From a virus: DNA of 22,884 nucleotides. Positions within the stretch are counted from its first letter, which is position 1; each line of letters opens with the position of its first letter. Shown here piece by piece: positions 1 through 7,345 of the stretch. Under the pieces are notes generated by a model. The model made no database searches and had not been told where the DNA came from. It saw only the letters and a list, made by a program, of their open reading frames with translations. A program made the translations under genes and the position numbers. The stretch spans positions 88,332 to 111,215 of IMG/VR virus record IMGVR_UViG_3300042946_000144, one strand, 5' to 3'.

Positions 1-1
1 G

Positions 2-319
2 TACAGAATGCTAGAAACAATGTCCGAACTAAGTAATAAATGGTATCATCAATGTCTAGAAGAACTTACTCCTATCCTTGGTAGAAAGAGAGCTAAGGAA
101 TCAGCTAGGTTCTTTAAGACATACAATTCTCAGATACAAGCAGATGTTATGTTTAACATGAGAAGCTTTGCTAACTTCTTGAAGCTTAGGATGTCTGAGC
201 ATGCTCAAGTAGAGATTAGAGAGATAGCTACAAAGATGTATGAATTAGTTAGGGATATACCTGGATCACCATTTAAAGAAACATTAAAATCATTTGGATA
301 TGGAAAAAACAATAACTAA
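2..319 (+). CDS. thyX: Flavin-dependent thymidylate synthase ThyX, C-terminal part
   Basis: ThyX methylates dUMP to dTMP using methylene-tetrahydrofolate, FAD and NADPH. The reading frame is open from base 2, so the N-terminal half lies outside the window. What remains fits the ThyX C-terminal domain: the helix with NMRSFANFLKLR followed by EHAQVEIREIA corresponds to the conserved dUMP- and FAD-contacting segment of the family. The signature RHR motif is not visible because it lies upstream. The stop overlaps the next gene by 20 bases. With dut, nrdJ and a MazG-like gene downstream it forms a dTTP-supply set. The family call is from memory of the motif, with no search run. Confidence 0.85.
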   Translation, partial: YRMLETMSELSNKWYHQCLEELTPILGRKRAKESARFFKTYNSQIQADVMFNMRSFANFLKLRMSEHAQVEIREIATKMYELVRDIPGSPFKETLKSFGYGKNNN

Positions 320-545
320 ATTGTATAGAAATCTTGCAGAAGTAAGAGACTATGATGTCCAGTCTGCAATTGATAAGAATGAACACTTTAAGATTAAGTA
401 TAGTGGGGATGTTATGACTCTATCTCCAGAAGATTTAAAGAATAAAGTGGTATCTACATCAAAAACTACATTCAAAAGTAAGGTTGGGGGTAAAGATTAT
501 AGACTAGTTGGATATGATTGGAACCCTGATGAAATGGATTATTAA
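300..545 (+). CDS. Hypothetical protein, 81 residues
   Basis: I do not recognise this protein. The ATG at 300 is preferred over the in-frame TTG at 294 because the phage otherwise uses ATG; it overlaps the end of thyX by 20 bases, which suggests translational coupling. The product is soluble and mixed in charge, with no membrane segment and no cysteines. The C-terminal half contains GGKDYRLVGYDWNPDEMDY, aromatic and acidic, as in many small phage proteins. Same strand and tight spacing place it in the operon of thyX and the exonuclease-like gene. Confidence 0.7.
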   Translation: MEKTITKLYRNLAEVRDYDVQSAIDKNEHFKIKYSGDVMTLSPEDLKNKVVSTSKTTFKSKVGGKDYRLVGYDWNPDEMDY

Positions 546-555
546 AATTTAAAAC

Positions 556-816
556 ATGGAAAACGAAAAACAACTAAAGGTATCTATCAACAGAACACCT
601 TCGTTCACAGAGATTTGGTATGAAGGATCTGTTGAATTAGATGGAGAAGAACACAAGTTCTGGTTGATACATCCACAGGGTGTAGATCCTAATGGTAATG
701 AGTATGAAGTGGACGTTAGATGGTTCTTCCAAAGGGTTCCTAGGGAGATAAGATCTATGGTTCCATATATTATTGACGCATTTAAACAGAAAGCACATGA
801 TACAGGGAAAGAGTAA
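556..816 (+). CDS. Hypothetical protein, 86 residues
   Basis: No family recognised. The ATG at 556 follows an A-rich leader (AAAATTTAAAAC) typical of this genome. The N-terminal two thirds looks like a small beta-rich domain (EIWYEGSVELDGEEHKFWLI), followed by a short amphipathic helix (VPYIIDAFKQKAHD). It is acidic and has no membrane segment. It sits 10 bases after the preceding gene, and its last 20 bases overlap the start of the exonuclease-like gene, so the two are probably co-translated. Confidence 0.75.
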   Translation: MENEKQLKVSINRTPSFTEIWYEGSVELDGEEHKFWLIHPQGVDPNGNEYEVDVRWFFQRVPREIRSMVPYIIDAFKQKAHDTGKE

Positions 817-1849
817 AACAGAGGCAACATATAGAGCCTTGCAGTTAGACAGCTCCTCTAGCTTAAAAGAGTTCTCCACAAATAGGAGAAAGTATTACAA
901 AAAGTATATACTGGGTGAGAAGGTTGAAGATGATGATACAAAAGCTGCCACTATAGGTAGGATTGTAGAAACATTATTGTTAGAACCACAAGAGTTTGAT
1001 GGTAGATTTTACATGTCCGTGTGTACATCTGCTCCAACAGGACTGATGCTTGCTTTTGTGGATGCTCTATATAAGCATACAAACCAAGCTACAGATGAAA
1101 TGGGGAATGTAACAAGAAGCTTTGAGGACATTGCAAAAGATGCATATGTAGATTCAGGGTTTAAGATTAAGTTTGAGGCTGTGCTTGCAAAGTTTTTGGA
1201 TAGTGATGCTGAGATTTATTACAAAGAGATCAGAGAGGTTAGATCGAAAGGGCTTACAGTGATTACAACAGAAGATGTAACCAATGCTGAGAAGATTGTA
1301 GAAGAGCTTAAAACAAACAGTGTTACAGCTGATATTGTAAACCTTGTAAATAGCAGTCGTTACACTATTGAGAACCAGATGCAGATTGAAGGATATTCTG
1401 TAATGGGTCATCCGTTCAAGAGCATGTTAGATAAGGTGATAATAGATCATAATGAGAAAGAAATCTTCATCTACGATCTCAAATGTGTATGGGCTGTAGA
1501 AGGATTCTATGATGAATACTATCTCTACAGAAGAGCATACATTCAAGCCTATCTGTATTGGATGGCTGTAAGTTCTCTCACTGTAGATAAGTCTAACGAA
1601 GTGTATGGATATAAAGTGCACTATCCAAGATTCATTGTTTGCGATAGTACAAACTATTATAACCCATTGATATATACACTCAGTGAAGTGGATATGCAGG
1701 AAGCTTTTGCAGGATTTGAACACAAAGGACGTAAATATCCTGGTGTAAAACAACTCATCGAAGATCTAAAATGGGCTATTGAGAACGATATATGGAATAT
1801 CAGCAGAGAAAACTATTTAAATAATGGAATGGTAAATATAAAAGCTTAA
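797..1849 (+). CDS. PD-(D/E)XK exonuclease-like protein (RecB/RecE type)
   Basis: A likely nuclease of the PD-(D/E)XK fold, related to phage exonucleases of the RecE/Cas4/RecB group, which resect double-stranded DNA for recombination. At 350 residues (start at ATG 797; an upstream in-frame start lies inside the previous gene) it shows motif I-like GRIVETLLLEP near residue 54, E193, D212 in SMLDKV, and the D227-x-K229 pair in YDLKC, followed by the Q250-x-Y of YIQAYLYW. The usual GxxxH of motif I reads GRIVE, with Glu in place of His. A recA gene lies in the same arm, consistent with a recombination role. Substrate and polarity cannot be read from the sequence. Confidence 0.7.
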   Translation: MIQGKSKTEATYRALQLDSSSSLKEFSTNRRKYYKKYILGEKVEDDDTKAATIGRIVETLLLEPQEFDGRFYMSVCTSAPTGLMLAFVDALYKHTNQATDEMGNVTRSFEDIAKDAYVDSGFKIKFEAVLAKFLDSDAEIYYKEIREVRSKGLTVITTEDVTNAEKIVEELKTNSVTADIVNLVNSSRYTIENQMQIEGYSVMGHPFKSMLDKVIIDHNEKEIFIYDLKCVWAVEGFYDEYYLYRRAYIQAYLYWMAVSSLTVDKSNEVYGYKVHYPRFIVCDSTNYYNPLIYTLSEVDMQEAFAGFEHKGRKYPGVKQLIEDLKWAIENDIWNISRENYLNNGMVNIKA

Positions 1850-2403
1850 TGGCAGACATGAAAAAAACAATAACCAGTATATTTATGGTTCCCACATTGA
1901 AAATCAAGAAAGAAAGACTACTTGAATGTGGGTTCATAAATGGTTATATACAAGACAATAGAAAGAGTATTCAATATGAAGGGTGTATATATCTACTCTT
2001 CAAACCTGAGAAACTAGACATATTCAGAGAGTTTCTAGACGATGAATATGAACGCACAAAAGCATTGGTTGATGATTATGATTATGAGGATGGATATGTT
2101 ATTGTGGTTTATATGCTAGATAAGAAATTCAAGAATGATTTTGATCTAGTTAAACGAGGTAAGTATTCTCAAACTTCTCCTTCATTTCAAGAATTGTTCC
2201 CAAAACATGTCAAGATTAACAAGAACGGTCGTAACTTTGAAGAGATTAGTCTTCAATATCGAGTGTTTAACAAGACAGAAGATCTTAGAAAATATTGGGA
2301 GGACAAGCTTGCTGTTGAATTTGATAATGAAATGGAAGTTTGGGATGGGTTTGTGTTTGAAAATGAAATTCTAAACCTTGATAAAATTAAACAAAATGTA
2401 TAA
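1849..2403 (+). CDS. Hypothetical protein, 184 residues
   Basis: No family recognised. The ATG at 1849 shares one base with the TAA of the exonuclease-like gene (TAATG), a classic coupled arrangement. The protein is soluble and rich in Lys, Glu, Asp and aromatic residues, with an acidic stretch near residues 70-80 (VDDYDYEDGYVIVVYMLD). No nucleotide-binding loop, zinc site or membrane segment is visible. Its position suggests it works with the nuclease, for example as a partner or modulator, but this is inference from location only. Confidence 0.75.
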   Translation: MADMKKTITSIFMVPTLKIKKERLLECGFINGYIQDNRKSIQYEGCIYLLFKPEKLDIFREFLDDEYERTKALVDDYDYEDGYVIVVYMLDKKFKNDFDLVKRGKYSQTSPSFQELFPKHVKINKNGRNFEEISLQYRVFNKTEDLRKYWEDKLAVEFDNEMEVWDGFVFENEILNLDKIKQNV

Positions 2404-2602
2404 CGAAGAAATCGTAAAAGTACTTCTTGAGAATAATCCTGTAGAGCAGGTGAAGATTTTCTGCAAGATAGAAAGTATGAAAAACAAAATGCTTGCTGAG
2501 GATTATAAGAAAAGAGGTATCACTGACACTTGGCCATATGAATTTGATTATGATGCTGAGTGGTGGGAAAACAAATACAATGAACTTTTAAACAACATGT
2601 AA
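2396..2602 (+). CDS. Hypothetical protein, 68 residues
   Basis: No family recognised. The ATG at 2396 is chosen over an in-frame TTG at 2378; it overlaps the preceding stop by 8 bases. The product is helical and charged, and ends in an aromatic-acidic segment (WPYEFDYDAEWWENKYNELL) that looks like a protein-interaction or capping helix. There is no membrane segment. The next gene starts one base after its stop. Confidence 0.7.
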   Translation: MYNEEIVKVLLENNPVEQVKIFCKIESMKNKMLAEDYKKRGITDTWPYEFDYDAEWWENKYNELLNNM

Positions 2603-2603
2603 T

Positions 2604-2978
2604 ATGACAATGCTAGAACTATTAAAAGAGTATCCCAACTCAGCCAACATTGTTAGACAATGGTTCTTAAACAAGATGTTGAATGGGTTGAAAGACGACA
2701 GTATTCCTGAGGGATTTAAGGAATACATGAAACAGAAGGGTGTAGATGATGAAAAGATCACAGACATTCTTCAGAACAGTCCCAGGTCTATGTTCGATGT
2801 GTTTGATGACAATGGTTTGTACATTGAGATTACAAGAGCAGACGATCATTTCTGGTGGGCTGTTAATTCTTCTGTCTATCAGGAGAAGTATTCTACAAGG
2901 AAAGATGCTGAAAAAGCAGCTATTTCTGAATCATTCAAACTGTTAAACGAAAAGCTAAATGAAGGACAAAATAGTTGA
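2604..2978 (+). CDS. Hypothetical protein, 124 residues
   Basis: No family recognised. The N-terminal 60 residues look helical (LLKEYPNSANIVRQWFLNKM and following). The C-terminal half reads as a small alpha/beta unit: DNGLYIEITRADDHFWWAVN, then YSTRKDAEKAAISESFKLLNEKL. The latter resembles the family of small phage domains in which a strand pair is followed by an Ala-rich helix ending in LNE. Its end overlaps the next gene by 20 bases, which suggests coupled translation. Confidence 0.75.
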   Translation: MTMLELLKEYPNSANIVRQWFLNKMLNGLKDDSIPEGFKEYMKQKGVDDEKITDILQNSPRSMFDVFDDNGLYIEITRADDHFWWAVNSSVYQEKYSTRKDAEKAAISESFKLLNEKLNEGQNS

Positions 2979-3210
2979 ACAAGTGGTTGACAAGTATTTC
3001 GAGAGAAGTGCTGTAGGTATTCTGAAATATGGAACAACCTTAGAAGGAAACAATAAGGATAACTACCTAAACCATCTACAGCAGGAACTTATGGATGCAA
3101 CACTATACCTGGAGAAATTTATGTCTATGCATCAGGAACTAACTACAATGGTTAAGACCTATGCGAATGATGCTGATCTTGGTATGGCTGTAAGAAAACT
3201 TGTTAAGTAG
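2959..3210 (+). CDS. MazG-like small protein (possible NTP pyrophosphohydrolase)
   Basis: At 83 residues this resembles small phage proteins of the MazG-like all-alpha NTP pyrophosphohydrolase group. The segment KYGTTLEGNN followed by HLQQELMDATLYLEKF has the E-x-x-D spacing and following Tyr seen in metal-binding helices of these enzymes, and RSAVGILKYG is a common opening of the phage versions. Enzymes of this type hydrolyse NTPs or dNTPs to monophosphates, so a house-cleaning or dNTP-balancing role beside nrdJ, dut and thyX would make sense. Only one clear metal-binding helix is visible, so activity is unproven. It is the last gene before a terminator. Confidence 0.5.
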   Translation: MKDKIVEQVVDKYFERSAVGILKYGTTLEGNNKDNYLNHLQQELMDATLYLEKFMSMHQELTTMVKTYANDADLGMAVRKLVK

Positions 3211-3224
3211 AATTTTTCAAATCT

Positions 3225-3257
3225 CTTGGTTCGTAAGGGCTGCATTTTGTATATTTG
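3225..3257 (+). promoter_or_regulatory. Bacteroidota-type promoter for nrdJ, inside the terminator
   Basis: CTTG at 3225-3228 and TATATTTG at 3250-3257, separated by 21 bases, match the Bacteroidota consensus (TTTG about 20 bases before TAnnTTTG). Transcription would start near 3263, giving a leader of roughly 30 bases before the nrdJ ATG. The -7 box lies in the loop and 3' arm of the terminator hairpin, so upstream transcripts stop where the new one begins. Confidence 0.65.
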
Positions 3258-3272
3258 CAGCCCTTTATTTTT
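3235..3272 (+). terminator. Intrinsic terminator of the first plus-strand unit
   Basis: A perfect 10-base-pair stem (AAGGGCTGCA at 3235-3244 with TGCAGCCCTT at 3256-3265) encloses an 11-base loop and is followed by TATTTTT. It lies 24 bases after the stop of the MazG-like gene. The following promoter overlaps this hairpin. Confidence 0.8.
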
Positions 3273-3293
3273 AACCAAATTAAAACAAAATGT

Positions 3294-5147
3294 ATGGATC
3301 TTGGACTAGAAACGTTGAGCGAACTAACAGTGTATACTAAGTATGCGAAGTATATACCAGAATTGAAAAGAAGAGAGAATTGGGATGAGATTGTAGACCG
3401 TTATCAGAACATGATGGTCAAGAAATACCCAAAATTAGAAGAGAGCATTGTAAAAAGTGCTGAACTTATTAGGATGAAGAAGGTGTTACCTTCTATGAGA
3501 GCTCTACAGTTTGCTGGTCCTGCTGCAGAAGTTAACAACGCTCGCATTTATAACTGTTGTTTTCTGCCTATTGACAGTTTACACAGTTTCAGTGAGACAA
3601 TGTTTCTCCTATTAGGAGGAACTGGTGTGGGTTATTCTGTACAGAAACACCACGTTGCACAGCTTCCCACTATTAAGAAGCCTGGAAAGAAAAAGACTTT
3701 CCTTATAGAGGATTCTATTATGGGATGGGCTGATGCAGTTAAGGTGTTGATGAAAGCTTATATGGAAGGATCATTTATGCCTAACTTTGACTTCAGAGCA
3801 ATTAGACACAAGGGTGCTAGATTGGTTACAGCAGGTGGTAAAGCTCCTGGTCCTGAACCATTAAAACTTTGTCTCACACACGTACAAGCTATGTTGGACA
3901 GAAAACAGGAAGGAGAAAGTTTAACACCTTTGGAATGTCATGATATCTTATGTCATATTGCAAACAGTGTATTGGCTGGTGGTATCCGTAGAAGTGCTAT
4001 GATTGCTTTGTTTAGCCATGATGATGAGGAAATGATTACATGTAAATATGGATCTTGGTGGGAATTGAATGAGCAAAGAGGAAGAGCAAACAACTCTGCT
4101 GTTCTTGAGAGAACAGAGGTTTTGGCTACAGAATTCTTTGATCTTTGGAAGAGAATCGAGGCTTCTGGATCTGGAGAACCTGGAATCTATTGGACAAATA
4201 ACAAAGATTGGGGAACCAATCCTTGCTGTGAGATTGGACTGAGACCATATCAATTCTGTAACCTGTGTGAGGTGAATGTAAGTGATGTTGCAGATCAAAC
4301 AGATCTTAACGATAGAGTGGCTGTTGCAGCATTTTTTGGAACATTACAAGCTGGTTTCACAGATTTTCACTATCTTCGTGATATCTGGAGACAAACAACC
4401 CAGAAAGACGCTCTTTTAGGTATTGGTATGACAGGAATTGGTTCAGGTGAAATCTTGAAACACGATCTTGATATTGCTGCAAACACAGCCAAGGTTGTAA
4501 ACTCTATGATTTCTGAGAAGATTGGAACAAATGAAGCAGCTCGCATCACATGTATCAAACCTTCTGGAACAACATCTCTTGTATTAGGAACAGCTTCAGG
4601 AATTCATGCATGGCATGCTCCTTATTATCTTCGCACTATGAGATTTAACAAGAACGAAGATGTTGCAGCATATTTGATGGTGAATCATCCTGAGTTGTGT
4701 GAAGATGATGTTCTTCGTCCTAATGATACAGTGTGTGTACGTATTCCTGTTAAAGCTCCTGAAGGTTCTATATTCAGAACAGAGACAGCTATTGATACAT
4801 TAGAACGTGTAAAGAAGTTTTCTCAGGAATGGATTAAACCAGGACACATAAATGGTGATAACACACACAACGTAAGTGCTACAGTGTCTATTCAAGATGG
4901 AGAATGGGCTAATGTAGGAGAGTGGATGTGGGAAAACCGTGATGTGTATAATGGTCTGAGTGTTCTACCCTATTCAGATCACACTTATGTACAAGCTCCT
5001 TTTGAGGACATTACAGAAGAAGAATATAATAAAAGAATTGGCTCACTGCACTCTCTTGATCTTTCTAAAGTGACAGAGATAGATGATAATGTAGACTTCG
5101 GTGCTATAGCAGCTTGTGCAGGTGGAGCATGTGAAATTAATATCTAA
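3294..5147 (+). CDS. nrdJ: Adenosylcobalamin-dependent ribonucleotide reductase (class II)
   Basis: Class II reductases make deoxyribonucleotides using coenzyme B12 to generate a thiyl radical, with no oxygen requirement and no second subunit. The 617-residue protein has the active-site N-x-C-x-E as N309-C311-E313 (NPCCE), with the second redox cysteine C322 eleven residues later, the same spacing as C408/C419 in the Lactobacillus leichmannii enzyme. A tail pair C608/C613 (CAGGAC) matches the C731/C736 shuttle, and the N-terminal redox cysteine is C88 or C89 (YNCCFLP). KPSGTTS (422-428) is the phosphate-binding loop. ATG 3294 is chosen because the in-frame TTG at 3255 lies inside the promoter. 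No intron or intein interrupts it. It appears to be a single-gene unit between two terminators. Confidence 0.92.
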   Translation: MDLGLETLSELTVYTKYAKYIPELKRRENWDEIVDRYQNMMVKKYPKLEESIVKSAELIRMKKVLPSMRALQFAGPAAEVNNARIYNCCFLPIDSLHSFSETMFLLLGGTGVGYSVQKHHVAQLPTIKKPGKKKTFLIEDSIMGWADAVKVLMKAYMEGSFMPNFDFRAIRHKGARLVTAGGKAPGPEPLKLCLTHVQAMLDRKQEGESLTPLECHDILCHIANSVLAGGIRRSAMIALFSHDDEEMITCKYGSWWELNEQRGRANNSAVLERTEVLATEFFDLWKRIEASGSGEPGIYWTNNKDWGTNPCCEIGLRPYQFCNLCEVNVSDVADQTDLNDRVAVAAFFGTLQAGFTDFHYLRDIWRQTTQKDALLGIGMTGIGSGEILKHDLDIAANTAKVVNSMISEKIGTNEAARITCIKPSGTTSLVLGTASGIHAWHAPYYLRTMRFNKNEDVAAYLMVNHPELCEDDVLRPNDTVCVRIPVKAPEGSIFRTETAIDTLERVKKFSQEWIKPGHINGDNTHNVSATVSIQDGEWANVGEWMWENRDVYNGLSVLPYSDHTYVQAPFEDITEEEYNKRIGSLHSLDLSKVTEIDDNVDFGAIAACAGGACEINI

Positions 5148-5176
5148 TTTGTTTTTGTGTGATTTTTAGTGATTGA

Positions 5177-5212
5177 CCCCCTGATATGTCTATATCGGGG
5201 GTTTTTTTTTTT
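5177..5212 (+). terminator. Intrinsic terminator after nrdJ
   Basis: CCCCC (5177-5181) pairs with GGGGG (5197-5201), extended by GATA/TATC with a one-base bulge, and is followed by eleven T residues (5202-5212). It lies 29 bases after the nrdJ stop and immediately before the recA promoter. Confidence 0.9.
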
Positions 5213-5213
5213 A

Positions 5214-5245
5214 TTTCGTATTTACACAAAAACTTCATATCTTTA
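5214..5245 (+). promoter_or_regulatory. Probable promoter for the recA-phoH unit
   Basis: TTTC (5214-5217), 20 bases, then TATCTTTA (5238-5245). Both boxes differ by one base from the Bacteroidota pattern TTTG / TAnnTTTG, but the spacing is exact, and the site sits directly after a terminator and 19 bases before the recA ATG. Transcription would start near 5252. Confidence 0.5.
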
Positions 5246-5264
5246 CAGACAAAATCAACTAAAT

Positions 5265-6299
5265 ATGGCAAAAGCAAAAGAGCCTACAGAAGGCAAAAGC
5301 AAGTTCCAGGAAGCTCTGGACAAACTTAACAAAACCTACGGTGTAGGTACAGTTCTTACATTAGATAGTAAGACAAATGGTAATTATGATGTCATCTCTA
5401 CAGGATCTGTAGGATTTGATCATCTCACTCTTGGTACAGGAGGCTTTGTAAAAGGTAAAATGTACGAACTTATGGGCTGGGAAGGTTCAGGAAAATCAAC
5501 AATCTGTGGTCATGCTGTAGCAGAGTGTCAAAAGAAAGGAGGAGTTGTTCTGTATATAGATGGCGAACATGCTGTTGATAAGAACTATTTCGAAGCAATT
5601 GGTGTAGACACAACAAAGATGTTGATTGCTCAACCATCTTGCGGTGAGGAGGGTTTCAATATTGCTATGGAAATGATTGAGACAGGAACAATTGATCTTG
5701 TTATCATCGATTCAGATTCATCTCTCATTCCTAAGAAGGTGTTAGATGGTGAGGTGGGTGATTCCTCTATCGGTAAGAAGGCTCTGCTTAATTCCAATGC
5801 CTATCCAAAGCTTAAAGGTGCTTTGTCACAACACAATGTATGCGTTATTGTAATCTCTCAGTATAGGGAGAAGATAGGTGTTATGTTTGGTAATCCTACA
5901 ACTACACAAGGAGGACATGCTCTTAAGTTTTATTCAGATGTTCGTATAGAAGTGTCTAAGAGTCTTGCAAAAGAGGGTGATACCACTTACGGTAATATCA
6001 CTAAGGTGAAAGCCATCAAGAACAAAATGTCTCCTCCATATAGAATGTCACAGTTTGAGATTGTGTATGGTGAGGGTATTGACAAGCTTGGAGAGCTTAT
6101 GGAGCTCATCAACGAATATGAGATTGGTAGAAAGTATGGTAAGACAATGACCATAGGAGAAACCAAGTATAACCTTGATGAATTCAAAGCAATGCTTATA
6201 GACAATGAGGAATTCCAAGCTTCTATCAAAGAGCAAATCATTAACAAAATTAATCAAACAGAAATCAAAATCGAAGAAGATGCTAGTAGTGAACTTTAA
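5265..6299 (+). CDS. recA: RecA recombinase
   Basis: RecA forms filaments on single-stranded DNA and catalyses strand exchange with ATP. The 344-residue protein is close to the usual bacterial RecA length. It has Walker A GWEGSGKST (71-79; bacteria usually have GPESSGKT), DGEHAVD at 99-105 carrying the catalytic Glu, Walker B LVIID (145-149) and the L2 DNA-binding region from QYREKIGVMFGNP to GGHALKFY. The C-terminus is acidic (EIKIEEDASSEL), as in bacterial RecA. ATG 5265 follows the leader AAAATCAACTAAAT; the in-frame extension upstream reads through the terminator and is not used. The last 20 bases overlap dut. Confidence 0.93.
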   Translation: MAKAKEPTEGKSKFQEALDKLNKTYGVGTVLTLDSKTNGNYDVISTGSVGFDHLTLGTGGFVKGKMYELMGWEGSGKSTICGHAVAECQKKGGVVLYIDGEHAVDKNYFEAIGVDTTKMLIAQPSCGEEGFNIAMEMIETGTIDLVIIDSDSSLIPKKVLDGEVGDSSIGKKALLNSNAYPKLKGALSQHNVCVIVISQYREKIGVMFGNPTTTQGGHALKFYSDVRIEVSKSLAKEGDTTYGNITKVKAIKNKMSPPYRMSQFEIVYGEGIDKLGELMELINEYEIGRKYGKTMTIGETKYNLDEFKAMLIDNEEFQASIKEQIINKINQTEIKIEEDASSEL

Positions 6300-6714
6300 G
6301 AAACTGCATGCAGATGCAAAGCTCCCTGTAAAGGGGAGCTCATCTGCTGCTTGTCATGATGTATATGCAACATCAGTGGAAGTGGATGAAAACCGTGTAG
6401 CAACCTATAGACTTGGGTTTGCAACAGAAATCCCTGAAGGTTGGAGAGGTGTAGTTGTACCAAGGAGCAACATCTCTAAACATCCATGGGTTTTAGCCAA
6501 CTCTGTAGGAATCATAGATTCTGACTACAGAGGAGAATGGATGGTGAAGTTTAAATGTGTAAGTAATTACATAGAAGCTGTACCTTATAGTTTAGGGGAT
6601 AGGGTGGCTCAGATATATTTTGAAAAGAATGTAGATGTGACCTTTACAGAAGTGGAAGAACTAGATGAAACCGCTAGAGGGGAAGGTGGATTTGGATCAA
6701 CAGGACTAAAATAA
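6280..6714 (+). CDS. dut: dUTP diphosphatase (trimeric dUTPase)
   Basis: dUTPase hydrolyses dUTP to dUMP and PPi, keeping uracil out of DNA and supplying dUMP to ThyX. All five trimeric-dUTPase motifs are visible in 144 residues: motif 1 AACHDVYAT (23-31), motif 2 PRSNI (61-65), motif 3 GIIDSDYRGE (77-86), motif 4 GDRVAQ (106-111) and motif 5 RGEGGFGSTG (133-142). Motif 1 has His in place of the more common Gly/Ala before Asp, and motif 2 has Asn in place of Ser. The chosen ATG overlaps the recA stop by 20 bases; longer in-frame starts lie wholly inside recA. Confidence 0.93.
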   Translation: MLVVNFKKLHADAKLPVKGSSSAACHDVYATSVEVDENRVATYRLGFATEIPEGWRGVVVPRSNISKHPWVLANSVGIIDSDYRGEWMVKFKCVSNYIEAVPYSLGDRVAQIYFEKNVDVTFTEVEELDETARGEGGFGSTGLK

Positions 6715-6719
6715 CTAAA

Positions 6720-6947
6720 ATGAGTAAGCTAATTTTATCAATTGATGAGGACGAACTTGATTTATTCAAGAAACAATACGTAAATTTGGTGGACCTTAAC
6801 GATGAGATTGAAAAACTCTTTGAAGAAGGTGAGAAGCTGGACAAGCGTAAGAAGAAAGCATACAAGGAATGGAAGGACAAAGTCAACTTCCTGATTGATA
6901 TGTATAACGGAAGATCCAAATTCAAAACCTATAACAAAGTAAAATGA
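6720..6947 (+). CDS. Hypothetical coiled-coil protein, 75 residues
   Basis: No family recognised. The protein is very charged: acidic N-terminal half (SIDEDELDLFKKQYVNLVDL), then a Lys/Glu-rich helix (EEGEKLDKRKKKAYKEWKDK). The whole is predicted to be helical and could form a coiled coil. The start lies five bases after dut, and the stop overlaps the next ATG by four bases (ATGA). It is probably a small accessory protein of the recombination unit; function unknown. Confidence 0.75.
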   Translation: MSKLILSIDEDELDLFKKQYVNLVDLNDEIEKLFEEGEKLDKRKKKAYKEWKDKVNFLIDMYNGRSKFKTYNKVK

Positions 6948-7345
6948 AATCACAGTGTAAAACCTGTGGTAGGAATTGTGAAGGAGAATACTGCTTTGCA
7001 CATAAGCCCAGAAAACCTTTGAATGTTGTAAAAAAATCAACGTTCTCTCGGAAAACATCCGATAAAGGTGACAAAAACCAACAAATGCGTGAGTTCTTTC
7101 TAAACATTTGGAAAAGACGACTGCATATTTCTGAGGTGAGTGGAACCTATCTAGGCAAGGAACCACTTACAGTATTCTTCCATCACATCCTTCCTAAGGA
7201 AAAATATCCTCAGGCTAAATATGACGAGGAGAATATAATTCTTCTAACTCTCGATGAGCATACTAACGTAGAAAGTGATATATACAAGTATGATGAGGTT
7301 AATAGGAGAAGAAACCTTTTAAAAATTAAATATGAAGGAACCTAA
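6944..7345 (+). CDS. Zinc-finger HNH-like endonuclease (NinG-like)
   Basis: The 133-residue protein has an N-terminal metal-binding cluster C5-x2-C8-x3-C12-x4-C17-x2-H20 and a C-terminal HNH-type core: HH at 80-81 (FFHHILPKEKYP), N97 (EENIILL) and H106 (LDEHTNVE). This arrangement resembles lambda NinG and related phage recombination nucleases, which cut branched DNA. Its place between dut and phoH and after recA fits a recombination role. A homing-type HNH nuclease is less likely, because it does not interrupt another gene. The nuclease fold is well supported; the NinG assignment is tentative. Confidence 0.65.
   Translation: MKSQCKTCGRNCEGEYCFAHKPRKPLNVVKKSTFSRKTSDKGDKNQQMREFFLNIWKRRLHISEVSGTYLGKEPLTVFFHHILPKEKYPQAKYDEENIILLTLDEHTNVESDIYKYDEVNRRRNLLKIKYEGT

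Noticed and set aside
3255-3293. Longer nrdJ start at TTG 3255
   Set aside because: The extension lies within the promoter and terminator hairpin, and the ATG at 3294 has a typical A-rich leader.
5169-5264. Longer recA start through the terminator
   Set aside because: The extra residues translate the T-rich terminator and promoter; the ATG at 5265 gives normal RecA length.
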